A stretch of 8,771 nt of DNA from an uncultured Eubacteriales bacterium (GTDB taxonomy: Bacteria; Bacillota; Clostridia; UMGS1840). Positions within the stretch are counted from its first letter, which is position 1. Each line of letters opens with the position of its first letter. Under the pieces are notes generated by a model, which saw only the letters and a list, made by a program, of their open reading frames with translations, searched no databases and was not told the origin of the DNA. Position numbers and translations under genes: made by a program. Below, piece after piece: positions 1 through 7,803 of the stretch. Location: assembly GCA_900555525.1 (NCBI GenBank), contig USLP01000039.1, forward strand, positions 1 to 8,771, given 5' to 3'.

Positions 1-2
1 GT

Positions 3-179
3 CGTGGACCTCACGTAGATAATGTTAAGTTATGCCGTAACTTTAAGCTGCTTAGACATTCAGGTGCATACTGGAAGGGTGACAGCAAGAACAAAGTATT
101 GCAGAGAATTTATGGTGTATGTTTCCCGACCGCAGAGGAGCTGGAGGCACACCTTAAGCTTTTAGAGGAAGCAAAGGAA
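3..179 (+). pseudogene. thrS: Threonyl-tRNA synthetase fragment (tRNA-SAD region), fused in frame to hisD
   Basis: The first 59 codons match an internal part of threonyl-tRNA synthetase, not HisD. Visible ThrRS landmarks are RGPHV at the very start, FKLL, GAYWKGD and LQRIYG, followed by the helix [15 protein letters not shown]. In complete ThrRS this stretch is the end of the editing/tRNA-SAD region, just before the class II catalytic core. The two leading bases (gt) would complete a Cys codon, as expected for the CRGPHV motif. The core motifs that should follow (typically a RDHRK-like sequence) are missing; the frame instead runs into HisD at NIEAFH. No start codon or ribosome site is visible: a TTG at 99 lies inside conserved ThrRS sequence and is not a credible start. 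I see the protein match directly; whether the join exists in the genome is uncertain and an assembly chimera is likely. Confidence 0.9.
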
Positions 180-1193
180 AACATAGAAGCGTTTCACAGG
201 CTTCAAAAGAGAAGCAATTTCATAAAAAATGACAAAGACGGCGTTATTTTGGGACAGAAAATCATGCCCGTGGAAAAAGCGGGGCTTTATGTACCCGGAG
301 GTACGGCAAGCTATCCGAGCAGCGTACTTATGAATGCGGTACCTGCGCAAATTGCGGGAGTCAAAAAAATCGTAATGGTTACTCCCCCATCTAAAAGCGG
401 AAAAATAGCACCGCAGATACTTGCCGCCGCACACGTTGCAGGCGTGCATGAAATATATAAGGTCGGCGGTGCGCAGGCTATCGCCGCACTTGCATACGGC
501 ACGGAAACAATTCCGAAGGTTGACAAAATCGTAGGCCCCGGAAATATATTTGTCGCAACCGCAAAAAAAGCGGTTTTCGGAACGGTAAGCATTGATATGG
601 TTGCGGGACCGAGCGAAATTCTCGTTATAGCGGACGAGACGTGCAACCCGAAATATGTTGCCGCAGATATGCTGTCGCAAGCGGAGCACGACAAAATGGC
701 AAGCAGTATACTTATCACAAATTCAAGCTCGCTTGCAAAAGAGGTACAGGCGGAGCTTGAAGTGCAGATTCCGCTTCTTCCGAGAGCGGAAATATGCCGT
801 GCGTCAATCGACAATAACGGAAAAATAATCGTTGTAAACGATATAAAAGACGCAATAGATACCGCAAACGCTATCGCGCCCGAACATTTGGAGCTTTGCG
901 TGCGTGAACCTTTTATGTATCTTAACGACATAAAAAATGCAGGCAGTATATTTTTGGGCAAAAACGTTCCCGAAGCGCTCGGTGATTATTTTGCAGGACC
1001 GAATCACACGCTCCCGACAATGGGAACGGCACGTTTTTCGTCGCCGCTCGGTGTTGATGATTTCATAAAAAAATCATCGTTCATCTACTATACCGAGGAC
1101 GCACTCAAAAAAGACAAGGACAAAATCGTAAGCTTTGCAAAGCGTGAAGGCTTGGACGCACACGCAAAAAGCATTTCAATACGTTTTCAATAA
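180..1193 (+). CDS. hisD: Histidinol dehydrogenase, 5'-truncated
   Basis: This encodes the NAD-dependent zinc enzyme that oxidises L-histidinol through histidinal to L-histidine, the last two steps of the pathway. About 337 residues remain, starting at NIEAFH, which aligns with about residue 94 of the 434-residue E. coli enzyme, so roughly the first 90 residues are lost. Conserved blocks follow in order: [33 protein letters not shown] and DMVAGPSE. The zinc ligands Gln and His are in SQAEHD (near 678-690), Asp in GDYFAGPNH (near 984) and His in DAHAK (near 1161). The catalytic Glu-His pair is in APEHLEL (near 882). The active site is therefore intact and only the N-terminal segment is replaced, here by ThrRS sequence. 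It is the first gene seen in the operon; hisC follows after 15 bases. If the join is an artefact, the organism simply has a normal hisD. Confidence 0.95.
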   Translation, partial: NIEAFHRLQKRSNFIKNDKDGVILGQKIMPVEKAGLYVPGGTASYPSSVLMNAVPAQIAGVKKIVMVTPPSKSGKIAPQILAAAHVAGVHEIYKVGGAQAIAALAYGTETIPKVDKIVGPGNIFVATAKKAVFGTVSIDMVAGPSEILVIADETCNPKYVAADMLSQAEHDKMASSILITNSSSLAKEVQAELEVQIPLLPRAEICRASIDNNGKIIVVNDIKDAIDTANAIAPEHLELCVREPFMYLNDIKNAGSIFLGKNVPEALGDYFAGPNHTLPTMGTARFSSPLGVDDFIKKSSFIYYTEDALKKDKDKIVSFAKREGLDAHAKSISIRFQ

Positions 1194-1208
1194 AGAAAGG
1201 GAATTATC

Positions 1209-2261
1209 ATGAGCAGATTTCTTTCAAAAAGGCTTGAAGGCTTGGAGGCATATACCCCCGGTGAACAGCCGCAAGATAAAAAATATATAAAGCTTAACAC
1301 GAACGAAAGTCCGTTTCCGCCGTCTCCCGAAGTTATAAAGGCGATAAATACCGCCGAGGTTTCGGCTCTCAATCTCTACCCCGACCCGAAAACCTCATCG
1401 GCAAAAAAAGCTGTTTCGGAGCATTACAAAATAGATGAAGACGAAATAATTTTGAGCAACGGTTCGGACGAAATTCTCGCATTTTCGTTTTTCGCATTTT
1501 GCGATAAGGAAACAGGTGTATGCTTCCCCGATATTTCCTACGGTTTTTATGAAGTCTATGCGGATTTATACAATTTCAAAAAGGAAATTATTCCGCTTGA
1601 CGATGATTTCAGAGTTGTACCCGAGGATTATTTTGACAAAAACAAGACTATTTTCATAGCAAATCCGAATGCGCCGACAGGACTTACGCTTTCACTTGAT
1701 GATATCGAGCGTATTTTACAGCACAACCAAAAAAATGTTGTTGTAATAGACGAGGCATATGTTGATTTCGGCGGTGAAAGCGCTGTCGGACTTATACATA
1801 AATATGACAATCTGCTTGTTGTGCAGACATTTTCAAAATCGAGAAATCTGGCAGGCGCACGCTTGGGAATGGCAATAGGAAACAAGGAGCTTATTTCCGA
1901 CCTTAACAGGATAAAATTTTCGTTTAACCCGTACAACATAAACCGTCTTTCGCTTTTATGCGCCGAAGCCTCAATGAAAGATACACAGTATTTCAAAAAA
2001 TGCACGGAAGAAATCATAAGAGTACGTGAATTTTTGACGGCAGAATTAAGAGAAGCAGGCTTTACGGTTATTGATTCAAAGACGAATTTCGTATTTGTAA
2101 AAAGTGAAAAAATAAGCGGTAAGGATTTATATTTGGGCTTAAAGGAAAAAGGAATACTCGTGCGCCACTGGGAAAGCGAACGCATAAAGGATTACATCCG
2201 TATCACAATAGGTACGCAGGAGCAGATACTTACACTTATAAAGGCTTTAAAATCACTATAA
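1209..2261 (+). CDS. hisC: Histidinol-phosphate aminotransferase
   Basis: This PLP-dependent fold-type I aminotransferase transfers an amino group from glutamate to imidazole-acetol phosphate to give histidinol phosphate. It is 350 residues, normal for HisC. Landmarks: the N-terminal substrate loop KLNTNESPFPPSP (28-40), LYPDP (56-60), LSNGSDEI (82-89) for PLP phosphate binding, and ANPNAPTG (151-158). Next come DEAYVDF (181-187), with the Asp that pairs with the pyridine nitrogen and a conserved Tyr, and the Schiff-base lysine K210 in TFSKSRNLAGARLG. The C-terminal YIRITIGT carries the carboxylate-binding Arg. A purine-rich AAAGGGA lies just upstream of ATG 1209, right after the hisD stop. 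The hisC stop overlaps the next gene's ribosome site. HisC can resemble other aromatic aminotransferases, but the position in a his operon settles the call. Confidence 0.96.
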   Translation: MSRFLSKRLEGLEAYTPGEQPQDKKYIKLNTNESPFPPSPEVIKAINTAEVSALNLYPDPKTSSAKKAVSEHYKIDEDEIILSNGSDEILAFSFFAFCDKETGVCFPDISYGFYEVYADLYNFKKEIIPLDDDFRVVPEDYFDKNKTIFIANPNAPTGLTLSLDDIERILQHNQKNVVVIDEAYVDFGGESAVGLIHKYDNLLVVQTFSKSRNLAGARLGMAIGNKELISDLNRIKFSFNPYNINRLSLLCAEASMKDTQYFKKCTEEIIRVREFLTAELREAGFTVIDSKTNFVFVKSEKISGKDLYLGLKEKGILVRHWESERIKDYIRITIGTQEQILTLIKALKSL

Positions 2262-2267
2262 AGGAGG
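2261..2267 (+). promoter_or_regulatory. Strong ribosome binding site for hisB, overlapping the hisC stop
   Basis: The sequence AAGGAGG lies eight bases before ATG 2276 and begins on the last base of the hisC stop codon. It sets the hisB start and fits termination-reinitiation between hisC and hisB. Confidence 0.8.
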
Positions 2268-2275
2268 AAAATTTC

Positions 2276-2863
2276 ATGCGGAATGCAATTATTGAACGTG
2301 AAACAAAAGAAACGAAGATTTCAGCTATACTTGAAATTGACGGAAGCGGAAAAAGCGAAATAGAAACAGGCTGCGGATTTTTGGATCATATGCTGACGCT
2401 TTTTGCTCATCACGGCGGTTTTGACCTCAAGTTAAACTGTATCGGAGATATTGAGGTTGACGCACACCACACAACGGAGGACTGCGGTATCGTTTTGGGG
2501 GCGGTATTCAAAAAAGCTTTGTGCAGTATGAACGGAATAAACCGTTACGGCTCATTTATGCTACCTATGGACGAGTCGCTTGTTGTATGCTCGCTTGACA
2601 TAAGCGGACGTTCGCTCTACCGCCATAATTTTATGATTCCGTCTCAAAAGGTCGGAGATTTTGACACCGAGCTTGTAAACGAATTTTTTGAAGCATTTGC
2701 AAGAAGCATGAACATAACGCTCCACTTTGTGCAGATTAGGGGCGAAAATTCTCACCATATCATAGAAGCGGCTTTCAAAGGCTTTTCAAGAGCGTTAAAG
2801 CAGGCTGTTTTGATTGATGAAAAAAATGCGGATAAAATTCCGTCAACGAAAGGATTATTATAA
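2276..2863 (+). CDS. hisB: Imidazoleglycerol-phosphate dehydratase
   Basis: This manganese enzyme removes water from imidazole-glycerol phosphate to give imidazole-acetol phosphate; the family assembles as a 24-mer. The protein is 195 residues, the length of a single-domain IGPD. It lacks the N-terminal HAD phosphatase domain of the bifunctional enterobacterial HisB, consistent with a separate hisJ downstream. Metal-binding signatures are clear: GFLDHML (34-40), HHTTEDCGI (64-72), LPMDESL (96-102), FDTELVNEFF (129-138), NSHHIIEAAFK (158-168) and the C-terminal IPSTKG. The start at 2276 is fixed by a strong AAGGAGG at 2261-2267. The TAA stop overlaps the ATG of hisH by one base (TAATG), which suggests translational coupling. 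Confidence 0.97.
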   Translation: MRNAIIERETKETKISAILEIDGSGKSEIETGCGFLDHMLTLFAHHGGFDLKLNCIGDIEVDAHHTTEDCGIVLGAVFKKALCSMNGINRYGSFMLPMDESLVVCSLDISGRSLYRHNFMIPSQKVGDFDTELVNEFFEAFARSMNITLHFVQIRGENSHHIIEAAFKGFSRALKQAVLIDEKNADKIPSTKGLL

Positions 2864-3474
2864 TGATTGCCGTAATAGACTACGGTGTTGGAAATCTTTT
2901 TTCGCTTTGCGCCTCGCTTGGGCATATCGGAGCGGACTACACCGTAACAAAAAACACATATGAAATTGAAAAAGCCGATAAAATTATTCTCCCCGGTGTT
3001 GGCGCTTTCGGCGACGCAATACAAAAGCTTACGGAATCGGGTACGAAAGAAACCGTTTTAAAATGCGTAAAATCGGGTACGCCGATTTTGGGGATTTGCC
3101 TCGGTATGCAGCTTTTGTTTGAAAAAAGCTTTGAATACGGCGAGCATACGGGACTTTCACTTTTAAAGGGCGAAATTGCTCCGCTTGCTCCCGATTTAAA
3201 AAGCGGTCTTAAGGTTCCGCATATGGGCTGGAATTCGCTCACGATTACAAAAGAGAACTGCCCTATTTTAAAATATAACAAAAACGGAGACTTCGTTTAT
3301 TACGTTCATTCGTTTTATGCAAAAAACTGCTCCGATTCGCTGTGCGCATATTCCGATTACAGTATTCCCGTTACGGGCGCAGTTTGGAAAGACAACGTTT
3401 TCGGAACGCAGTTTCACCCCGAAAAAAGCGGGGATACGGGACTAAAAATGCTAAAGGCATTTAATGAGATTTAA
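2863..3474 (+). CDS. hisH: Imidazole glycerol phosphate synthase, glutaminase subunit
   Basis: HisH is the class I (triad) glutamine amidotransferase that releases ammonia from glutamine and channels it to HisF in the HisFH complex. The 203 residues are standard. The N-terminus IAVIDYGVGNLFS is diagnostic. The oxyanion segment is LPGVGAFGDA (43-52). The nucleophile is C79 in GICLGMQLLF. The His/Glu pair of the triad is H185 and E187 in GTQFHPEKSG, and VPHMGWN and YYVHSFY are also present. The start overlaps the hisB stop by one base, with AAGGA shortly upstream. A 46-base gap separates it from hisA, the longest in the run, although its partner hisF follows hisA. The complete catalytic triad argues for an active glutaminase. 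Confidence 0.96.
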   Translation: MIAVIDYGVGNLFSLCASLGHIGADYTVTKNTYEIEKADKIILPGVGAFGDAIQKLTESGTKETVLKCVKSGTPILGICLGMQLLFEKSFEYGEHTGLSLLKGEIAPLAPDLKSGLKVPHMGWNSLTITKENCPILKYNKNGDFVYYVHSFYAKNCSDSLCAYSDYSIPVTGAVWKDNVFGTQFHPEKSGDTGLKMLKAFNEI

Positions 3475-3520
3475 GACATGAAAGACACGAACCCGATATG
3501 GTTTAAAAAGGAGATTGACT
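3475..3520 (+). other. hisH-hisA intergenic gap
   Basis: This 46-base spacer is the longest between two genes inside the his cluster. It holds the hisA ribosome site and the start of a 21-codon reading frame (3478-3543) that runs out of frame into hisA. I see no promoter or stable hairpin; a small inverted repeat (AACC...GGTT, near 3490-3503) is too short to matter. Confidence 0.5.
3508..3513 (+). promoter_or_regulatory. Ribosome binding site that fixes the hisA start at ATG 3521
   Basis: AAGGAG ends seven bases before ATG 3521, an ideal spacing. A TTG at 3515 would lie one base from this site and could not be used, so the N-terminus MYIYPAIDLR is preferred over a two-residue extension. Confidence 0.8.
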
Positions 3521-4243
3521 ATGTATATTTATCCTGCGATTGATTTAAGAGGCGGTAAGGCGGTAAGGCTTACAAAGGGCGACTATGACAAAATGAATAT
3601 TTACAGCGATAACCCTGCCGAAATTGCGCTCGGATTTCAGCGTGACGGCGCAAGATTTCTGCACCTTGTTGACCTTGACGGCGCAAAAGAGGGCTCGCCC
3701 GTAAATTTTGAAACCATAAGAGAAATAGTGAGTAAAACCGATATGTTTGTCGAAGTTGGCGGCGGAATACGTACGCTTTCACGCATAAAAGAATATATTG
3801 ATTTGGGAGTAAACCGAATTATAATCGGCACTGCCGCAATAACAAATTTTCCGCTTGTGCTTGATGCGGTATCGAAATACGGCGACAAAGTCGCTGTCGG
3901 AGTTGATACGAAAGACGGGAAAATCAGTGTAAACGGCTGGCTTGAAACAACCGACACGGACGGATGCGAATTTTGCGAAAAGCTTTATAAAAACGGCGTT
4001 AAAACCGTTATTTATACAGATATTTCAAAGGACGGCATGATGCAGGGAACAAACATAGAAATTTATAAGCGCTTATCACAAATTAAAGGACTTAACATAA
4101 TCGCCTCGGGCGGAATTTCGTATATTTACGAAATTAAGGAGCTTAACGAAATGGGAACATACGGGGCGATACTCGGAAAAGCGCTTTATGAAAATAAGCT
4201 TGACTTAAAGGACGCAATAAAAACAGCGGAGGGAAAAGCATGA
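3521..4243 (+). CDS. hisA: ProFAR isomerase (phosphoribosylformimino-AICAR-P isomerase)
   Basis: HisA is a TIM-barrel enzyme that opens the aminoaldose of ProFAR to the aminoketose PRFAR by an Amadori rearrangement, supplying the HisF substrate. From ATG 3521 it has 240 residues. D8 in PAIDLRGGKAVRL and D129 in VGVDTKDG are the catalytic acid/base pair. The two phosphate-binding half-barrel loops are VEVGGGIRT (78-85) and ASGGIS (195-200). LVDLDGAKEG (49-58) and TDISKDGMMQGTN (166-178) are conserved loops, and GW at 139-140 is typical of HisA. The motifs separate it from HisF, which carries CLDV in place of AIDL. Its TGA overlaps the hisF ATG by four bases (ATGA). There is no sign of PriA-type dual specificity, nor would it be expected outside actinobacteria. 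Confidence 0.96.
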   Translation: MYIYPAIDLRGGKAVRLTKGDYDKMNIYSDNPAEIALGFQRDGARFLHLVDLDGAKEGSPVNFETIREIVSKTDMFVEVGGGIRTLSRIKEYIDLGVNRIIIGTAAITNFPLVLDAVSKYGDKVAVGVDTKDGKISVNGWLETTDTDGCEFCEKLYKNGVKTVIYTDISKDGMMQGTNIEIYKRLSQIKGLNIIASGGISYIYEIKELNEMGTYGAILGKALYENKLDLKDAIKTAEGKA

Positions 4244-4998
4244 TTACAAAAAGAATTATCCCTTGCCTTGACGTAAGGGACGGCAAAGTCGTCAAGGGGA
4301 CGAATTTCAACGGAATAAAGGACGTAGCTGACCCTGTAACGCTTGCGAAATTTTATAACGAAAGCGGTGCGGACGAGCTTGTTTTTTATGATATAACGGC
4401 AAGCGCCGAGGGACGCGGACTTTTTACCGACGTATTAAAAAGCGTAGCCGAGCAAATTTTCATACCGCTCACGGTAGGCGGCAGCATAAATACCGTTTCG
4501 GACTTTGACAGAGTTTTAAAATGCGGCGCAGACAAAGTAAGCGTCAATACGGGTGCAATAAAGAACCCCAATTTGATAAAAGAAGCCGCAAAAAAATACG
4601 GCAACCAATGCGTTGTGCTTTCCATGGACGTTAAGCGTGTGGGAAATGAATTTCACATTTTTTCGCACGGCGGACGAAACGACACGGGCATCAATGCGGT
4701 AAAATGGGCAAGACTGGGAGAAGAAAACGGCGCAGGTGAAATAGTTGTAAACAGCATTGATACCGACGGTGTAAAAAAAGGCTTTGACGTTGAAATGCTA
4801 AAAGCAGTCGGCGACGCTGTTTCAATACCGATAATTGCAAGCGGCGGCGCAGGAAGCATGGAGGATTTCAAAATTCTTTTTGAAACGCTTCCGCAGGTTG
4901 ACGCTGGTCTTGCCGCTTCGATTTTTCATTTTAAGCAAGTGGATATAAAAGAGTTGAAAAGATACTTAAAAAATAACAATATAGAAATGAGGATATAG
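4240..4998 (+). CDS. hisF: Imidazole glycerol phosphate synthase, cyclase subunit
   Basis: HisF is a TIM barrel that uses ammonia delivered by HisH to cleave and cyclise PRFAR, giving imidazole-glycerol phosphate and AICAR. The 252 residues match the family. Catalytic residues are D11 in [15 protein letters not shown] and D130 in VLSMDVKR. Other signatures are DITAS (51-55), [12 protein letters not shown] (96-107), [21 protein letters not shown] and [12 protein letters not shown]. The C-terminal [10 protein letters not shown] is strongly conserved. One small oddity is the first phosphate loop, which reads TVGGSIN where many HisF proteins have VGGGI; a Gly-to-Ser change here should be tolerated. 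It starts inside the end of hisA (ATGA overlap), and hisIE starts four bases after it. HisH and HisF are both present, so the synthase is complete. Confidence 0.97.
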   Translation: MITKRIIPCLDVRDGKVVKGTNFNGIKDVADPVTLAKFYNESGADELVFYDITASAEGRGLFTDVLKSVAEQIFIPLTVGGSINTVSDFDRVLKCGADKVSVNTGAIKNPNLIKEAAKKYGNQCVVLSMDVKRVGNEFHIFSHGGRNDTGINAVKWARLGEENGAGEIVVNSIDTDGVKKGFDVEMLKAVGDAVSIPIIASGGAGSMEDFKILFETLPQVDAGLAASIFHFKQVDIKELKRYLKNNNIEMRI

Positions 4999-5002
4999 AA
5001 TC

Positions 5003-5644
5003 ATGACAGAAAAGCTAAGATTTGACGAAAAGGGATTAATTCCTGCGGTTATACAGGATTTCTTTTCAAAAAAAGTTCTTACGGTTGCGTATATGAACCG
5101 TGAAAGCCTTGAAATAACCTTAAAGGAAAAACGCACCTGCTTTTTTTCACGCTCCCGAAACGAGCTTTGGAGAAAAGGCGAAACAAGCGGAAATTATCAG
5201 CATATTGTAAAAATAACGGCGGACTGCGACTTTGACGCTCTCGTTGTCGAGGTTATAAAGGACGGTCCTGCGTGCCATATGGGAACGGACAGCTGTTTTG
5301 AAAACCTTATTTATGAGGACACTTCAAAGAGCAATTTCTCTCTGGAGGCTCTTTATGACCTTTTAAAGGAACGCAGAAGAATGCTTCCCGAAGGCTCGTA
5401 TACAACCTACCTTTTCCAAAAAGGCAAGGAAAAAATCTTAAAAAAAGTCGGCGAGGAATCAACCGAAGTTATAATCGGCGCAATGAAAAACAGCAATCCT
5501 GAAACGATTTACGAAATTTCCGACCTTGCATATCATGTGCTTGTTTTGATGGTTGAAATGGGAATAGACGTTTCGGACATCAAAAAAGAGCTTGCAAGCA
5601 GAAACGTTATAGAACACAAGGTTAAGCAGGAGACAATGAAATAG
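5003..5644 (+). CDS. hisIE: Bifunctional PRA-CH / PRA-PH (HisI-HisE fusion)
   Basis: This 213-residue fusion performs steps 2 and 3 of the pathway: the C-terminal HisE domain removes pyrophosphate from phosphoribosyl-ATP and the N-terminal HisI domain opens the purine ring of phosphoribosyl-AMP. HisI spans about 1-107: [35 protein letters not shown], the Asp cluster ADCDFDAL (73-80) and the zinc cysteines and histidine in [12 protein letters not shown] (88-99). Met replaces the usual Thr in CHTG. HisE spans about 113-205: [31 protein letters not shown] (149-158) and [12 protein letters not shown] (172-183), the helical MazG-like metal and pyrophosphate site. GAGG in the hisF tail serves as its ribosome site. 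The fused form is common in Bacillota and enterobacteria. Confidence 0.96.
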   Translation: MTEKLRFDEKGLIPAVIQDFFSKKVLTVAYMNRESLEITLKEKRTCFFSRSRNELWRKGETSGNYQHIVKITADCDFDALVVEVIKDGPACHMGTDSCFENLIYEDTSKSNFSLEALYDLLKERRRMLPEGSYTTYLFQKGKEKILKKVGEESTEVIIGAMKNSNPETIYEISDLAYHVLVLMVEMGIDVSDIKKELASRNVIEHKVKQETMK

Positions 5645-5648
5645 GAGG
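5643..5648 (+). promoter_or_regulatory. Strong ribosome binding site for hisJ
   Basis: AGGAGG overlaps the hisIE TAG stop and lies six bases before ATG 5655. It sets the hisJ start and supports hisJ as part of the same translational chain. Confidence 0.75.
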
Positions 5649-5654
5649 ATTTTC

Positions 5655-6455
5655 ATGCTTTCCAACATTCATACGCATACGAATTTATGCGACGGAAAAA
5701 GCGCACCCGAAGAAATAGTTTTGGCGGCAATAAACCAAGGCTTTCGGGTTTTGGGTTTTTCGGAGCACGGCTATACACCTTTTGACACTTCGTATTGCCT
5801 GACGGACACACAAAAATACATAGACGAGATTCATGCTCTGAAAGAAAAATACAAAAACGACATACAAATTTACTGCGGTATTGAAGAGGACAGTCTTGCG
5901 TCTGTACGAAGAAGTGATTTTGACTACATTATAGGCTCCGCTCACTACATGAATACCCCCAAGGGAATTATTCCCGTTGACCACAATATAGAATGTACGG
6001 GCGAAATTTTAGAGCAATACGAAAATGACCCCATAAAAATGGCAGAAGCATACTACGGCGCTTTCTGTGATTATATCCAAAAGAGAAAGCCTGACGTTAT
6101 CGGGCATTTTGACCTTATAACAAAATTTGACGAGCAAAACAAGCTGCTCTTTTTGGGAAATAATGACTATGAAAGACTTGTGGAAAGCTATATTAAAAGA
6201 GCGGCAAAAAGCGGCTGTATTTTTGAAATAAATACGGGCGGAATGTCAAAAGGCTTCCGCACCTCACCCTACCCTGCCGCAAATCTGCTTCGCACTTTAA
6301 AAAACGAAAATGCAAAGATAATATTAAGCTCCGACAGCCATCATAAAGACACGCTTTCATTTCATTTTTCGGAGTGCAGGGCAATTTTACGGGACACCGG
6401 ATTTTCATACGTTTATGCTTATTATAACGGTGAATTTGTAAAAGAAAGGATTTAG
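5655..6455 (+). CDS. hisJ: Histidinol-phosphatase, PHP family
   Basis: This 266-residue PHP-superfamily hydrolase likely dephosphorylates histidinol phosphate to histidinol, the step done by the HAD half of HisB in enterobacteria. Metal-ligand motifs of the trinuclear PHP site are present in order: HTHTNLCDG (6-14), GFSEHG (34-39, H38), GIEED (75-79), GSAHY (94-98, H97), GHFDLI (150-155, H151), EINTGG (191-196) and SSDSHH (225-230, D227 and H229). A separate HisJ agrees with the single-domain HisB upstream. The strong AGGAGG on the hisIE stop and the ten-base spacing put it firmly in the operon. Related PHP proteins act on other phosphate esters, so the substrate is assigned mainly from context and from the HisJ-like motif spacing. 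Confidence 0.92.
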   Translation: MLSNIHTHTNLCDGKSAPEEIVLAAINQGFRVLGFSEHGYTPFDTSYCLTDTQKYIDEIHALKEKYKNDIQIYCGIEEDSLASVRRSDFDYIIGSAHYMNTPKGIIPVDHNIECTGEILEQYENDPIKMAEAYYGAFCDYIQKRKPDVIGHFDLITKFDEQNKLLFLGNNDYERLVESYIKRAAKSGCIFEINTGGMSKGFRTSPYPAANLLRTLKNENAKIILSSDSHHKDTLSFHFSECRAILRDTGFSYVYAYYNGEFVKERI

Positions 6456-6459
6456 CAAA

Positions 6460-7101
6460 ATGACACGAGTATATTTTCTGCGACATGGACAAAGTATCGG
6501 AAACCTTGAGCATCGTTTTCTGGGGCATACCGACCTCGACATAACACCGCTCGGATATACACAGGCGGAGCTTGTAAAGGAATTTTTCAAAAATATAAAC
6601 ATTGACGTTATATATTCAAGCGACTTAATGCGCGCATACAACACGGTTAAGCCTACGGCAGACCTTAAAGGACTTCCGATAATAAAGGACAAAAACATGC
6701 GTGAGATTTTTGCGGGCGATTGGGAACATCAAAAGGTCAGCGATTTATGGGAGAATTTCGGAGATACTTTTTCCGTTTGGAAAACTGATATAGGAAATGC
6801 GGTCTGCCCGAACGGAGAAACTGTGGCAGAACTTCAAAAAAGGATTCTTTGCGAAGTTAATAAAATTGTTTCGGAAAATAAGGGAAAGGATATTCTTATT
6901 GCTACTCATGCGACGCCGATACGGGTTATGCTGTGCCATATAAAGGGAATACCGCTGAAAAATGCAAAGGATATACCGTGGGTTACAAATGCGTCGGTTA
7001 CCGCTGTTGATTTTATGGAAGACGGCACATACTTTTTGCGCACAGAGGGTTTTGACGCATATTTGGGCAATAACACAAGCGCCCTTTCAACCCGTATATA
7101 G
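6460..7101 (+). CDS. Histidine phosphatase superfamily (phosphoglycerate-mutase-like) protein
   Basis: This 213-residue cytoplasmic protein has the histidine phosphatase fold. The phospho-accepting H9 lies in FLRHGQS (6-12), R8 is beside it, R58 lies in SSDLMRAYNT, E82 in MREIFAGDWE and the second catalytic H150 in ATHATPIRV. All core catalytic residues are present, so it is probably active. The short length and lack of mutase-type insertions suggest a phosphatase of the CobC/GpmB/PspA type, not a glycolytic mutase; the substrate cannot be read from sequence. It begins four bases after hisJ with an AAAGGA site, so it is very likely cotranscribed with the his genes. It may be a housekeeping phosphatase carried at the operon end. 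A role as a second histidinol-phosphatase is speculative. Confidence 0.88.
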   Translation: MTRVYFLRHGQSIGNLEHRFLGHTDLDITPLGYTQAELVKEFFKNINIDVIYSSDLMRAYNTVKPTADLKGLPIIKDKNMREIFAGDWEHQKVSDLWENFGDTFSVWKTDIGNAVCPNGETVAELQKRILCEVNKIVSENKGKDILIATHATPIRVMLCHIKGIPLKNAKDIPWVTNASVTAVDFMEDGTYFLRTEGFDAYLGNNTSALSTRI

Positions 7102-7140
7102 GAAAACGCTTGAGTAAAAGTTATGAAAGAAGTGATAGCT

Positions 7141-7797
7141 ATGATTAAACTTTGTATATTTGATTTGGACGGAACTGTGGCGGACACGCTTAAGTCAATT
7201 GCATATTTTGCAAACAATGCGCTAAAAAAATACGGCTTCGAGCCTTTTTCGGAAGATGACTACCGTTATTTTGTGGGAGACGGAGCGGATTTGCTTATCC
7301 GCAGAATTACGGAAAAATCGGGCGGAAATGACGATGATTATAAAAAAATAAAAGCTGAATACATGAAAACCTACAATGCCGACTGCACGCATCTTTTAAA
7401 AACGTATGACGGCATTACGGAGCTTCTGCAAAATTTAAAAAAGCTTAAAATAAACCGAGTGATTTTATCAAACAAACCGCAGATACAAGCGGAATCAGTC
7501 GCAAAATCTTTGTTTAAGGACGGACTTATAGACGACTGCTTCGGCGGACGCGAGGGAATACCGTTAAAGCCGAATCCGAAAATCACAAATGAAATTATAG
7601 AAAAATACGGCTTTCAAAAAAGCGAATGTCTGTTCATAGGAGATACAAAAACCGATATAATGACCGCAAAAAACTGTGGTATTAAGTCTGTCGGTGTGCT
7701 GTGGGGCTTTCGTGATAAGGCGGAGCTTACCGCACACGGCGCGGACTTCATCGCGCATACGCCAAACGATATTTTAAGCTTCATAAAGACATTGTAA
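7141..7797 (+). CDS. HAD-superfamily hydrolase, phosphoglycolate-phosphatase (Gph)-like
   Basis: This 218-residue HAD subfamily IA phosphatase has all four motifs: I, FDLDGT with D8 (nucleophile) and D10; II, ILSNK with S110; III, the lysine K143 in LKPNP; IV, GDTKTD with D168 and D172. Residues about 15-80 form the helical C1 cap typical of Gph/PGP and beta-phosphoglucomutase-like enzymes. It differs from the HisB-N type of HAD, which lacks this cap, so it is not an obvious histidinol-phosphatase. The start is uncertain: ATG 7141 puts motif I at residue 8, as is usual, and has a weak AAGAAGTG upstream; ATG 7123 would add six residues and has no better site. It is the last gene of the operon, 39 bases after its neighbour and directly before the hairpin. 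The substrate is unknown. Confidence 0.88.
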   Translation: MIKLCIFDLDGTVADTLKSIAYFANNALKKYGFEPFSEDDYRYFVGDGADLLIRRITEKSGGNDDDYKKIKAEYMKTYNADCTHLLKTYDGITELLQNLKKLKINRVILSNKPQIQAESVAKSLFKDGLIDDCFGGREGIPLKPNPKITNEIIEKYGFQKSECLFIGDTKTDIMTAKNCGIKSVGVLWGFRDKAELTAHGADFIAHTPNDILSFIKTL

Positions 7798-7803
7798 AGA
7801 AAG

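Noticed and set aside
99..179. TTG at 99 as the start of a complete hisD
   Set aside because: This TTG encodes Leu inside the ThrRS motif LQRIYG and the same frame is open to the window start. No ribosome site precedes it, and the resulting N-terminus is not HisD.
311..961. Long minus-strand open frame (216 codons) opposite hisD
   Set aside because: It is antisense to strongly conserved HisD motifs, has no ribosome site, and its translation is low-complexity Ser/Ala/Ile-rich with no family pattern; codon bias of the real gene explains it. The same holds for the other antisense frames over hisC, hisA, hisF and the HAD gene.
3515..3520. TTG 3515 as the hisA start
   Set aside because: It lies one base from the AAGGAG site and would add only two residues; ATG 3521 has ideal spacing and the family N-terminus.
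4465..4490. HisF phosphate loop VGGS in place of VGGG as a sign of altered activity
   Set aside because: Both catalytic aspartates and all other motifs are intact, and Ser is a mild change at this position; it is not enough to suggest loss or change of function.
5264..5303. HisI motif CHMG in place of CHTG as a defect
   Set aside because: The Cys, His and second Cys ligands and the Asp cluster are all present, so a Met at this position is most simply a lineage variant.
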